DNA from: Pseudomonas sp. KU43P
GTDB taxonomy: Bacteria > Pseudomonadota > Gammaproteobacteria > Pseudomonadales > Pseudomonadaceae
Length of the DNA: 64,000 nt
Reading direction: 5' to 3'
Assembly (NCBI RefSeq): GCF_033095865.1
Contig: NZ_AP019365.1
Coordinates: forward strand, 3,011,501-3,075,500
How positions within the stretch are numbered: position 1 is the first letter of the stretch; every line of letters starts with the position of its first letter. The notes under the pieces are model-generated. The model saw only the letters and a list, made by a program, of their open reading frames with translations, did not search any database and was not told where the DNA came from. Shown here one piece after another: positions 1-7,646 of the stretch. The position numbers were made by a program, and so were the translations under genes.

Positions 1-202
1 CGTCGCCAGCAACAACCAGGGCGCTACCCTGCAGCGTCTGGGCCAGGGCGGGCTGATGCAGAACACTACCCTGCTCGGCGCCGGCAATCAGGTGCGCAAC
101 CTGACGGAGCTGAATGTCGTGCTGCGCGACAGCCCTGCCACGGCTGGGCCGATGAATGCAAACCTCGACCAGCTCAAAGGTCTTCGCAACGGCGGATACT
201 GA
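1..202 (+). CDS. fapE: C-terminal end of probable FapE (Fap amyloid operon), partial
   Basis: The reading frame is open from the first bases of the window and ends at TGA 200-202, giving about 66 residues ending in LKGLRNGGY. The visible part is rich in Asn, Gln, Gly and Leu with LLGAGNQ and LNVVLRDSP, and has no transmembrane segment, as expected for an exported amyloid-associated protein. The gene directly downstream, 48 bp away, looks like fapF. In pseudomonads the order is fapABCDEF, so position points to FapE, a minor extracellular component related to FapC. The identity comes mainly from context, since too little of the protein is visible for a family call on sequence alone. The start lies outside the window. 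Confidence 0.55.
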   Translation, partial: VASNNQGATLQRLGQGGLMQNTTLLGAGNQVRNLTELNVVLRDSPATAGPMNANLDQLKGLRNGGY

Positions 203-250
203 TCTACGCTCAGTCTCATCGAACAAGTAGTCAGAAGGGACGGCTAATCC

Positions 251-1531
251 ATGCATCGTTTGTTGACGTTGAGAGCTATCGTTTGTTTGAGTACCTTGGC
301 CCCGGCCACTTTGCTTCAAGCAGCAACCGACCCACAGGTCGAAGCACTGAAACAAGAACTGATCGCGTTGAAACAACGCTACGAAGCTCAACAGAATGCA
401 TTGATGGTGCTGGAACAACGCCTTCGCCAGGTCGAGGAAGCACCGGCGACACCTGCGCCCAAGCGCTTGACCAAGTCGCCGGCCGAGGGGGTAAAAGGCG
501 CGCAGACCGTGGCAGCTGGGGCTCCGGGCACCACCGGCAGCTCTTACGGGGAGTCTTTGAGAGACGACTCGGAGCCGGCGCAGAGCGTGTCGAACCTGTA
601 TGACGAAGCCAGTGGCTTCTTTGGCGGCGGCAAGTTCAGCGTCGAAACCGGGTTGACCTATACCCACTACGACACCCGTGCCCTGACCCTCAACGGTTTC
701 CTGGCACTCGACTCGATTTTCCTTGGCAATATCAACATCGACCGAATCAAGGCCGACAACTGGACGCTGGACCTGACAGCCCGCTACAACGTCGACCAGC
801 GCTGGCAGTTCGACATAAACGTACCCATTGTCTATCGTGAGTCGACTTACTCGTCCGGGGGCGCAGGCGGTGCCGCCGGGGTCAGTTCCGATGGCACCGT
901 TACTCGCGACCCGATGATCGGCGATGTCAACGTCGGCGTGGCCTACAAGTTCATCGATGAGTCGGAAAACTGGCCAGACGCCGTCGCCACCCTCCGGGTC
1001 AAGGCGCCGACTGGCAAAGACCCCTACGGCATCAAGCTCATCCAGGACCCTGGCAACGATAACCTGGCAGTCCCGGAAGACCTGCCGACCGGCAACGGTG
1101 TATGGTCCATCACCCCGGGCATCTCGCTGGTCAAGACCTTCGACCCCGCGGTCCTGTTCGGCAGCCTGTCGTACACCTACAACATGCAAGACTCGTTCAG
1201 CGATATCAGCCCCACGGTCAACACCAAGGTGCCGGGCGATGTGAAGCTCGGCGATTCCTGGCAGATCGGCGGCGGTATCGCGTTCGCTCTGAACGAGAAG
1301 ATGAGCATGTCGTTCTCGGTCACCGACCAGTTTTCCCGCAAGAGCAAGATCAAGCCTGATGGCGGCGACTGGCAGTCGATCACCAACAGCGACTACAACG
1401 CGGCCAACTTCAACGTCGGCCTGACCTTCGCCGCCAGCAACAACCTCACCATCGTTCCCAACCTTGCGATCGGACTTACCGACGATTCACCGGATTTCTC
1501 CTTCAGCCTGAAGTTCCCGTACTACTTCTGA
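251..1531 (+). CDS. fapF: FapF-like outer-membrane amyloid secretion channel
   Basis: A 426-residue exported protein. Residues 1-24 form a signal peptide with a likely cut after LQA. A coiled-coil helix follows at about residues 28-62 ([19 protein letters not shown]), then an Ala/Pro/Thr linker. From about residue 110 to the end there is a beta-barrel of alternating strands ending in an aromatic residue (FPYYF), the usual outer-membrane C-terminal signature. This layout and length match FapF of Pseudomonas, a trimeric barrel with an N-terminal coiled coil that exports the FapC and FapB amyloid subunits. A GAAGGG ribosome-binding site lies at about 235-240, ahead of ATG 251. It is the last gene of the operon and is followed by a hairpin with a T-run. 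Family membership is inferred from architecture and position. Confidence 0.72.
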   Translation: MHRLLTLRAIVCLSTLAPATLLQAATDPQVEALKQELIALKQRYEAQQNALMVLEQRLRQVEEAPATPAPKRLTKSPAEGVKGAQTVAAGAPGTTGSSYGESLRDDSEPAQSVSNLYDEASGFFGGGKFSVETGLTYTHYDTRALTLNGFLALDSIFLGNINIDRIKADNWTLDLTARYNVDQRWQFDINVPIVYRESTYSSGGAGGAAGVSSDGTVTRDPMIGDVNVGVAYKFIDESENWPDAVATLRVKAPTGKDPYGIKLIQDPGNDNLAVPEDLPTGNGVWSITPGISLVKTFDPAVLFGSLSYTYNMQDSFSDISPTVNTKVPGDVKLGDSWQIGGGIAFALNEKMSMSFSVTDQFSRKSKIKPDGGDWQSITNSDYNAANFNVGLTFAASNNLTIVPNLAIGLTDDSPDFSFSLKFPYYF

Positions 1532-1546
1532 CTCGCCTTGCCGCTA

Positions 1547-1572
1547 CCTGGCCCACAGTGGGGCCGGGTTTT
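1547..1572 (+). terminator. Rho-independent terminator after fapF
   Basis: CCTGGCCC and GGGCCGGG form an 8-bp stem (one G-T pair) around a 6-base loop, followed directly by TTTT. It lies 15 bp after the fapF stop and is consistent with the end of the Fap operon. Confidence 0.6.
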
Positions 1573-1669
1573 GGTAACCAACCTTGTAGCCGCCGGCTTT
1601 CCAGGCACCGGGCTGTTATCATCGTGCACAGCGATATGACAATCTGAAGTCAATTTAAGGAAAGCTTTC

Positions 1670-3871
1670 GTGAAGAACCTGCTTGGCCACCCGCACTCCC
1701 GGCTCGTCGTTCTGGCGACCCTGGTGCTGGTGATTCCACTGAACACGCGCGCCTTGCTGGGCTGGTCCAATCCGCTCGGATACGTGTCGGACCTGGCCCT
1801 TGGCAGCCTGCTCGTGTGCCTGCTCCACCGTCGACCCTGGTGGCTGGCCCTGCCTGTGCTGGTGGCCTGGGCGGCGTTGTGGGTGGCCTCGGCAGAGCTG
1901 GTCAGCGCTGTCGGGAGGCTACCGAACAGTGGTGACCTGGGGTACCTGATCGACCCGCAGTTCATGGAAAACTCCACCGGCGGTGGTCTCGCCCACGCCT
2001 GGCTGCCCTGGTTGATGGTTGCCGGCCTGCTGGCCTGGTGCTGGAGTGCCTGGCGCAGCCGTGGTCGGCGCAGCGCTGCACTGCCGCGCTGGGCCTTCGC
2101 CATTCCAGTGCTGCTGTTCGGTGTGCACTGGGGCAGCCAGCAGCTTGCGCCGTCAGACGCCGACCAGTGGCGCCAGTACAACCTTTCCCACCAACTGCTG
2201 TCTGCGGGCGTCAACGACCTGCAACGCCGCGTCGTGGCCTGGGGCGGGCATGAACAACCCATCACTCCGATGCCCAGTACCGGCCTGACCCAGGCCGATC
2301 TGCATGGTCAGAAGCTGCTGGCCGCCCCGGGCAGTGCGCGCAACCTGCTGGTGATCACCCTCGAAGGCATTCCCGGCGCCTACGTAAGGCCAAACCGCCA
2401 GGCCCTGCACAGCCGCTTCGACCAGGAGCTCATGCCCAACCTCAGCCGTTGGGCCGAGCGCGGCATGAACACGCCCGATTACGTGCTGCACACCCACCAG
2501 ACCATACGCGGCCTCTACGCCATGCTCTGCGGTGACTATGACAAGCTGGCCAACGGTACGCCCAAAGGCATGGAACTGCTCACCCAGCAGCAGCGCAACC
2601 AGGCCTGCCTGCCGGCCCAGTTGCGCCAGGCCGGCTTCAGCACCCATTACCTGCAAGGGGCGGGCCTGCGCTTCATGGCAAAGGACCGAATCATGCCGCA
2701 TATCGGCTTCGACGCGGTGCATGGCCAGGAGTGGTTCAGCAATGAAAACTACCTGGAATTCCCCTGGGGCAAGGACGACCGGGCGTTCTTCGAAGGCGCC
2801 CTGAACTATGTCGGGCAATTGCGCCAGCAGGAGCGCCCGTGGATGCTCACCCTGCTGACCGTGGGCACTCACCAGCCGTATTCGGCGCCGGCCGACTACC
2901 TGGCCCGTTACGACACGCCCAAGCAGGCGGCCGTGGCCTACCTGGACGATGCGCTGGGCGCGTTTCTGGACAACCTCGAGCGCCAGGGTGTGCTCAAGGA
3001 CACGCTGGTGGTGGTGACGTCGGACGAATCCCACGGTATCGACGGGGTGCGCCTGGCCTCGTCCTGGGGCTTCAACCTGCTGCTGGCACCGGAACAGGCG
3101 CAACTGCCGCCTATCAAGCAAGGTACCTACGGCCACATCGACCTGGCCACCTCCCTGCTCGACTACTTCGCCCTGCCGATACCGGTTGCGCTGGGCGGGC
3201 GCTCGCTGATGCGCGATTACGACAGCGGGCGGGAGATGATCTCCTACACCAACGGCATGTTGCGTTACCACGACGGGCAAGGAGTGTTCACCGAGTGCGA
3301 CTTCCAGCAACGTTGCCGCCGCTATGCCAGCCAGGGCTTCATTGCCGACCAGGCCCGCTACCTCGGCCCGGCAGATAGCCGCACCGGGCCACAGCTCACC
3401 GCCCTTGCAGGAGTGCTCGACCAGTCCTTGTTGCAAACCCCGCTCAACCTGCGCTACCAGTTCGGTGGCCCTTCGGCCATCCCGTTGCAGGCGCGTATTC
3501 GCGATGACTGGGCCGACAACCTGATTGGCGCTCAGTACCTTGAAATGCCAGAAGGTTCGCATACCCGGGTACGGGTCAAGGTGCGAGCACTAGACCGGGA
3601 ACATGTCGCCTATATCCAGCTCAAGGCCAAGGAACTGGAGCAGGACGTGCCGCTGGGGCTGCCCGAAGAAATCCGCGTGACGGCCGATGAGCCGCTGGAA
3701 ATGGAGTTCGGCTTCGATAACCCTACCCTGCGCAAGGCATTCTCCTTTCACTTGCTGGGGTACGGCGGGGGTGAGGTCGAGGTGAGCGATTTCAGCGTCA
3801 TCACAGCGCTGCCGGGTGAAGAAGAAACGGTTGAAGAGCTTTCGGACGGCCATCTCGCCCAGTCCAGCTGA
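1670..3871 (+). CDS. LTA synthase/sulfatase-family membrane phosphatase or phosphotransferase
   Basis: A 733-residue protein with a GTG start preceded by AAGGAAAG. About 4-5 membrane helices occupy residues 12-170. A periplasmic alkaline-phosphatase-fold domain runs from about residue 220 to 520, and a C-terminal beta-rich region follows. Metal and catalytic-site signatures are visible: ITLEGIPG near the domain start, HTHQTIRGLYAMLCG (the Thr matches the LtaS-type nucleophile position), LLTVGTHQPY, VVTSDESHG and a late GTYGHIDLATSLLDY. Relatives include LtaS, OpgB/MdoB and other phosphoglycerol or phosphoethanolamine transferases. The substrate cannot be told from the sequence. Since Pseudomonas makes no lipoteichoic acid, a role on osmoregulated glucans or another envelope glycan is more likely. 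It is transcribed alone, convergent with the sigma-54 activator downstream. Confidence 0.75.
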   Translation: MKNLLGHPHSRLVVLATLVLVIPLNTRALLGWSNPLGYVSDLALGSLLVCLLHRRPWWLALPVLVAWAALWVASAELVSAVGRLPNSGDLGYLIDPQFMENSTGGGLAHAWLPWLMVAGLLAWCWSAWRSRGRRSAALPRWAFAIPVLLFGVHWGSQQLAPSDADQWRQYNLSHQLLSAGVNDLQRRVVAWGGHEQPITPMPSTGLTQADLHGQKLLAAPGSARNLLVITLEGIPGAYVRPNRQALHSRFDQELMPNLSRWAERGMNTPDYVLHTHQTIRGLYAMLCGDYDKLANGTPKGMELLTQQQRNQACLPAQLRQAGFSTHYLQGAGLRFMAKDRIMPHIGFDAVHGQEWFSNENYLEFPWGKDDRAFFEGALNYVGQLRQQERPWMLTLLTVGTHQPYSAPADYLARYDTPKQAAVAYLDDALGAFLDNLERQGVLKDTLVVVTSDESHGIDGVRLASSWGFNLLLAPEQAQLPPIKQGTYGHIDLATSLLDYFALPIPVALGGRSLMRDYDSGREMISYTNGMLRYHDGQGVFTECDFQQRCRRYASQGFIADQARYLGPADSRTGPQLTALAGVLDQSLLQTPLNLRYQFGGPSAIPLQARIRDDWADNLIGAQYLEMPEGSHTRVRVKVRALDREHVAYIQLKAKELEQDVPLGLPEEIRVTADEPLEMEFGFDNPTLRKAFSFHLLGYGGGEVEVSDFSVITALPGEEETVEELSDGHLAQSS

Positions 3872-3924
3872 CGGAGCAAGCGTCTTGCTCAACTTCTGCA
3901 CGTTGACGCGATTGCTGTGGGAGC

Positions 3925-5250
3925 TCAGCGGATCTGGTGCTTGTGCAGCAGCCGGTAGAACGTCGGCCGCGACACGCCGAGCACCTTCGCGGCAATGCTC
4001 ATGTTGTTGCTGTGCCTGACGAGCACATCGCACAGCGCTTGGCGTTCCGCACGGTGCTTGTAGTCCTCCAGCGTTCCCAGCGGCTGTTCCTCCTGCTCCA
4101 TCACATGCAAACCCAGGTCCTGGGCTTCGATCTGCCGGCCTTCGGCCAGAACCAGGCCCCGCCGCACTCGATTGGCCAGCTCCCGGACATTACCGGGCCA
4201 GTTGTGCCGGCCCATGGCAGCCAGGGCATGGTCACTGAAGGATCGCGGCCGGCGGCCGGTTTCCAGGCTGTAGAAATGGGAAAAATGGTTGGCCAGCATC
4301 GACAGGTCGCCATGCCGGTCACGCAGGGGCGCAGTCACCACCTGCAACACATTGAGCCGGTAATACAGATCTTCCCTGAAGCGCCCCTGCTCGATGGCCT
4401 TTTCCAGGTCCACATGGGTGGCAGCCAGCACCCTCACATCGACCGGAATCGGCTGGCTTCCGCCAACCCGCTCGATGTGCTTTTCCTGCAGGAAACGCAG
4501 TAGGTTGGCTTGCAGCTCCAGCGGCAAGTCGCCAATTTCATCGAGGAACAAAGTCCCGCCGTGAGCCGCCTCGATGCGCCCGACCTTGCGTTGATGCGCC
4601 CCCGTGAAGGCGCCCTTTTCGTGCCCGAACAACTCGGACTGGATCAGGTGTTCAGGTATCGCGCCGCAGTTGATGGCGATGAACGGCATTTCGCAGCGTT
4701 GTGACTGGCGGTGCAGCGTGCGCGCCACCAGCTCCTTGCCCGTGCCACTCTCGCCGCGAATCAGTACTGGCGACTCGGTGGGCGCCAGCTTGCCCAGCAA
4801 TTTGCGCAGTTCGAGAATCGGCCGGCTGTCACCCAGCAGCTCATGCTCCTGGTCATTGATCGGCGCGGTGCCCTTGCCACGCAGCCGCGCCATGCCAAAG
4901 GCACGCCCCAGGGTCACCAGGACGCGGGACACGTCGAATGGCAAGGTATGGAAATCGAAGAACCACTCGCAGACAAAGTCACCGACGTTCTGCATGCGCA
5001 ATTGCTCGGCATTGAGCACCGCGATCCATTCGGTGTTGCTGCGCTTGATCATGTCCTTGACCGCATCCGGGTGGCGCAGGTGGGACTCCTGCAGACGCAA
5101 CAGCCCAAGGTCGCATCGGTGCTCCAGGGCCAGGTCCAGGCTACAGCTATGGACATCCCAACCTGCACTCTCCAGGCCTGGTAACAAACGGTGACAATCA
5201 TCGCACGGGTCGACGATGAGCAAGCGACGAAGGGCTGCGGTTTCGTGCAT
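3925..5250 (-). CDS. Sigma-54-dependent activator with degenerate VpsR-like receiver
   Basis: A 441-residue bacterial enhancer-binding protein. Residues 1-125 form a receiver-like domain lacking the usual acidic pocket: the strand expected to carry the phospho-acceptor Asp reads LGLLRLQ. The central AAA+ domain (about 140-370) has Walker A GESGTGKE, an intact sigma-54 contact loop GAFTGA, Walker B GGTLFLDEIGD and an arginine-finger region FREDLYYRLNV. The C-terminal Fis-type helix-turn-helix ends NMSIAAKVLGVSRPTFYRLL. VpsR and relatives share this pseudo-receiver layout and respond to c-di-GMP, so a biofilm role is plausible next to fap genes, but that is inference. The 343-bp gap upstream contains a perfect 16-bp palindrome. 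Start ATG at 5250. Confidence 0.85.
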   Translation of the reverse strand: MHETAALRRLLIVDPCDDCHRLLPGLESAGWDVHSCSLDLALEHRCDLGLLRLQESHLRHPDAVKDMIKRSNTEWIAVLNAEQLRMQNVGDFVCEWFFDFHTLPFDVSRVLVTLGRAFGMARLRGKGTAPINDQEHELLGDSRPILELRKLLGKLAPTESPVLIRGESGTGKELVARTLHRQSQRCEMPFIAINCGAIPEHLIQSELFGHEKGAFTGAHQRKVGRIEAAHGGTLFLDEIGDLPLELQANLLRFLQEKHIERVGGSQPIPVDVRVLAATHVDLEKAIEQGRFREDLYYRLNVLQVVTAPLRDRHGDLSMLANHFSHFYSLETGRRPRSFSDHALAAMGRHNWPGNVRELANRVRRGLVLAEGRQIEAQDLGLHVMEQEEQPLGTLEDYKHRAERQALCDVLVRHSNNMSIAAKVLGVSRPTFYRLLHKHQIR

Positions 5251-5593
5251 GACCGTTCCTTGGCGCCAATTTGTGGTTTTTTACGTGAAAACAGTAAGTT
5301 GCGGCGCCGATTTAACAGTAGCAACGAACTTGACGGTGCTCACTACCGTCTGTCTGCCCGATTCTGTGGCGGCCGAGCCCTGCGGGAATTTTTCAATTTA
5401 ATTGGCGTCACAGGCGGCGCAGGACAATAAAAACTTTTCAAATTTGAAAAAAAATATCAACGCTGTGTGACTCCACCCCCAACTTGGAGCATCAGTACGA
5501 ATAACCCCGCACTGCAGATCGCGATACGCTGAAGCGACGTAGCAGTAACGCGGACCTTCATTACGCTGTTTGGGACCATAGAGAGACCGAACC
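5251..5593. other. Intergenic region between divergent genes, with AT-rich promoter-like stretch
   Basis: A 343-bp gap between the divergent sigma-54 activator and the 88-residue hypothetical gene. About 5388-5460 is markedly AT-rich for this genome and contains the palindrome listed separately. No open frame longer than about 80 codons looks coding, because the frames present are extensions into neighbours. It probably holds promoters for both directions, but no clear sigma-54 GG/GC pair was identified. Confidence 0.5.
5435..5450. promoter_or_regulatory. 16-bp perfect palindrome, candidate operator
   Basis: TTTTCAAATTTGAAAA reads identically on both strands. It lies about 185 bp upstream of the sigma-54 activator start and about 145 bp upstream of the 88-residue gene. 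Perfect dyads of this length in an AT-rich island suit a dimeric DNA-binding protein site. No regulator is assigned. Confidence 0.35.
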
Positions 5594-5860
5594 ATGAATG
5601 CCTCGCTCCGTGTCAACGAAGCCCTGCTGATTGCCGACCACGCCTTCGAACCTTTCCAGTGCGTTGCCTGGGATGCGCCCAACGGGACTGGTGAGCTGAG
5701 CCTGGCAGTGATCGACCGGACCAGCACCCGTATCGGCAGCAAGCAAGTGTCCTCGTCTATCTATTCGGACCCTGCACAATGGGCCAGCCTGATTGAGGAA
5801 GTGCGCGCCGAACTGTCCCGCAAAGGTTATGACCTGCAACCCTGGTCGATGCCGAAGTAA
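5594..5860 (+). CDS. Small conserved-looking cytoplasmic protein, function unknown
   Basis: An 88-residue protein with an ATG start and a weak ribosome-binding site (AGAGAGACCG). There is no signal peptide or membrane helix. It reads as a compact alpha/beta protein with a Trp-rich second half: WDAPNGTGELSLAVIDRTSTRIG, then SDPAQWASLIEEVRAELSRKGY and WSMPK at the end. Codon use matches neighbouring genes, which supports a real gene. I do not recognise the family. It is transcribed alone, divergent from the sigma-54 activator, which makes it a possible target of that regulator. Confidence 0.7.
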   Translation: MNASLRVNEALLIADHAFEPFQCVAWDAPNGTGELSLAVIDRTSTRIGSKQVSSSIYSDPAQWASLIEEVRAELSRKGYDLQPWSMPK

Positions 5861-5878
5861 TAGCAACGGTCGACCAGC

Positions 5879-5901
5879 AAGTGCGTGCCCGGCACGCACT
5901 T
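5879..5901 (+). terminator. Perfect hairpin after small gene, possible terminator
   Basis: AAGTGCGTGCC and GGCACGCACTT form an 11-bp perfect stem around a single unpaired C, 18 bp after the stop of the 88-residue gene. No T-run follows on either strand, so termination strength is uncertain. Confidence 0.35.
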
Positions 5902-5976
5902 GTACAACTTCCGGCGTGCCGCTCAGGCAACTTTTTTATTGCGACATAGTGTCGCGCCCCACCGCCCATTCACTAC

Positions 5977-6609
5977 TCAGTGCATTAACTTGAATTGTTC
6001 GAGATGCTGGTAATCAGCCTGCAGTTGTTCAGCCACTTGCTGCGCACGCCCCAGGCGAACCGGCGCCAATTCCATGTCTACCAATAAGGTGGCGCAAGGC
6101 ATGGGGTGCACGCTATTCCAGCGCTGCAAGCGGCCATCGGTGAACACCAGGCAGCGCTGAAGCTCTTGGGGGTGGGCTTTCTGCCTGGCTTGCAGCCAGC
6201 GACGTGCCTGCCCCAGCGCCTCGATCAACGGTGTGCCGCCACCCGCCCCCAACGCCTGCAACCAAGGCTGCAACGCGGCCGACGCCTTGAGCCCATGGCG
6301 TTGCCATTGCGGCGCGCTACCACTGGCAGTGAGCAACGCCAGCCGGGCGCGTTGGCGATACGCCTGGTCGAACAACTCGGCCAGCAGGCCTTTGGCCTGC
6401 GCCAGCGCCTGATGACGCCGGGTCGAGGCCGAAGCATCGACTATCACCAGCCACAGCTCGCCAGCCTGGGCGTGACGCTGCTGCCAGCACAGGTCATTGC
6501 GCTGACGAGGGCGCCCCTTGAGCAACGTCGGCAGCCAGGCTACACGGCCTTTGCCCGCCGCCTGGGCACGACCACGGCTGGCACCCTTCAGGCTGCCGGT
6601 ACGGGGCAT
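5977..6609 (-). CDS. VWA-domain protein, ChlD-like partner of the cobaltochelatase ATPase
   Basis: A 210-residue protein read from ATG 6609 (MPRTGSLKG). It carries a von Willebrand factor A domain with the metal-ion adhesion site motif DASAS in LVIVDASAST, a later Thr in GAGGGTPLIEALG, and the Asp of CLVFTDGRLQRW. The N-terminal stretch GASRGRAQAAGKGRVAWLPTLL resembles the Arg/Gly linker before the VWA domain of ChlD/BchD subunits. It directly follows the ChlI-like ATPase and CobN, so it probably completes a CobN-type cobalt chelatase in which a separate ATPase and VWA protein replace CobS/CobT. The start is uncertain: coding-like sequence (IRAPGDKVADA) continues in frame up to about 6648, where only CTG or GTG codons could start. 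A CTG at 6648 would overlap the predicted original ATPase stop. Confidence 0.75.
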   Translation of the reverse strand: MPRTGSLKGASRGRAQAAGKGRVAWLPTLLKGRPRQRNDLCWQQRHAQAGELWLVIVDASASTRRHQALAQAKGLLAELFDQAYRQRARLALLTASGSAPQWQRHGLKASAALQPWLQALGAGGGTPLIEALGQARRWLQARQKAHPQELQRCLVFTDGRLQRWNSVHPMPCATLLVDMELAPVRLGRAQQVAEQLQADYQHLEQFKLMH

Positions 6610-7645
6610 GGCATCCGCCACCTTGTCGCCCGGTGCGCGGATGCTCAGGGCTTTTTTGCCCAGTTCGGTACCTCGCGCCGTGCACCGCTGGTGACGGGTT
6701 GAGCCGGTAATGCCCCCAGTCGCCCTGCCCGCCCTGGCTCTGCGTATCGCCACGGGGGCTTGCCGGTGGTGTGGCCTGGCCGGCGTGCTCCGGCGGCGAG
6801 CGGCGCCTGTGGCGCAGGGCGAACTCCGCCACGGCTTCCACGTCACCCTCCTCGATCGCCTTGCCACCACGCCAGGCGCAATGTGCACGGGCGGCGCGCA
6901 GCCAGACCAGGTCGGCACGCAGGCCATCGACACCTGCGGCATAACAACGCTCGGTGATCCAGGCCAGCGCCTGATCGTCCAAGGCAATCGCCGAAAGGGA
7001 TTGGCGCGCCGCCTGGCAACGTTCGCGCAGTTGCGCCTGGGCCGTAGCCCATTGCGCGCAGAAGGCCTGCGGGTCGGCGTCGAACGCCAGCCGGCGGCGA
7101 ATAATCTGTTGCCGCGCATCGGGTGCCGGCAGCCCTTCGAGCAGCACATTCAAGCCGAAGCGGTCGAGCAACTGCGGGCGCAGTTCGCCTTCCTCGGGAT
7201 TCATGGTGCCGATCAGGACGAAACGGGCGCTGTGCCGGTGCGAAATACCATCGCGCTCGACACGGTTGGTACCGCTGGCGGCCACATCGAGCAGCAAGTC
7301 CACCAAGGTGTCGGGCAGCAGGTTCACTTCGTCGACATACAGCACGCCGCCATCGGCCTGCGCCAGAACGCCGGGAGAAAACTGCGCCTTGCCCTGGCCC
7401 AGCGCGGCATCCAGGTCCAGCGTGCCGACCAGGCGCTCTTCGCTGGCACCCAGCGGCAAGGTCACGAAAGGCCCTTCACCCAGCAGGTCTGCCAGGCCAC
7501 GCGCCAAAGTGCTCTTGGCCATGCCGCGCGGCCCTTCGATCAGCACGCCGCCAATCTTCGGGTCGATGGAGGTCAGGCACAAGGCCAGCTTGAGGTCCTC
7601 GGCGCCGACCACGGCGGCCAAGGGAAATTGCACGGGTTCACTCAT
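6494..7645 (-). CDS. ChlI/BchI-like AAA+ ATPase of the cobalt chelatase, apparent frameshift near the C-terminus
   Basis: Starts at ATG 7645 (MSEPVQFPLAAVVG), one base after the cobN stop. About 310 residues read as a normal magnesium-chelatase-type AAA+ ATPase: Walker A GPRGMAKST, Walker B GGVLYVDEVNLL, sensor region LIGTMNPEEGELRPQLLDRFGL, then a helical domain ending EFALRHRRR and a low-complexity linker to GQGDWG. After this the frame changes character (HYRLNPSPAVHG) and runs on to a stop at 6494, deep inside the VWA gene. A different frame of the same DNA reads GALPAQPVTSGARREVPNWAKKP and stops at 6645-6647, a much more natural end that nearly abuts the VWA gene. One extra base in the C5 run at 6713-6717 would join them. 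The intact protein would be about 333 residues. The catalytic part is unaffected. Confidence 0.8.
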   Translation of the reverse strand: MSEPVQFPLAAVVGAEDLKLALCLTSIDPKIGGVLIEGPRGMAKSTLARGLADLLGEGPFVTLPLGASEERLVGTLDLDAALGQGKAQFSPGVLAQADGGVLYVDEVNLLPDTLVDLLLDVAASGTNRVERDGISHRHSARFVLIGTMNPEEGELRPQLLDRFGLNVLLEGLPAPDARQQIIRRRLAFDADPQAFCAQWATAQAQLRERCQAARQSLSAIALDDQALAWITERCYAAGVDGLRADLVWLRAARAHCAWRGGKAIEEGDVEAVAEFALRHRRRSPPEHAGQATPPASPRGDTQSQGGQGDWGHYRLNPSPAVHGARYRTGQKSPEHPRTGRQGGGCHAPYRQPEGCQPWSCPGGGQRPCSLAADVAQGAPSSAQ

Positions 7646-7646
7646 A

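Noticed and set aside
2153..3562. 469-codon minus-strand open frame inside the LTA-synthase-like gene
   Set aside because: No family motifs and overlaps a complete enzyme on the plus strand.
5427..5465. Sigma-54 promoter (GG-N10-GC) in the activator upstream region
   Set aside because: No TGGCAC-N5-TTGC match in this AT-rich stretch, only the palindrome stands out.
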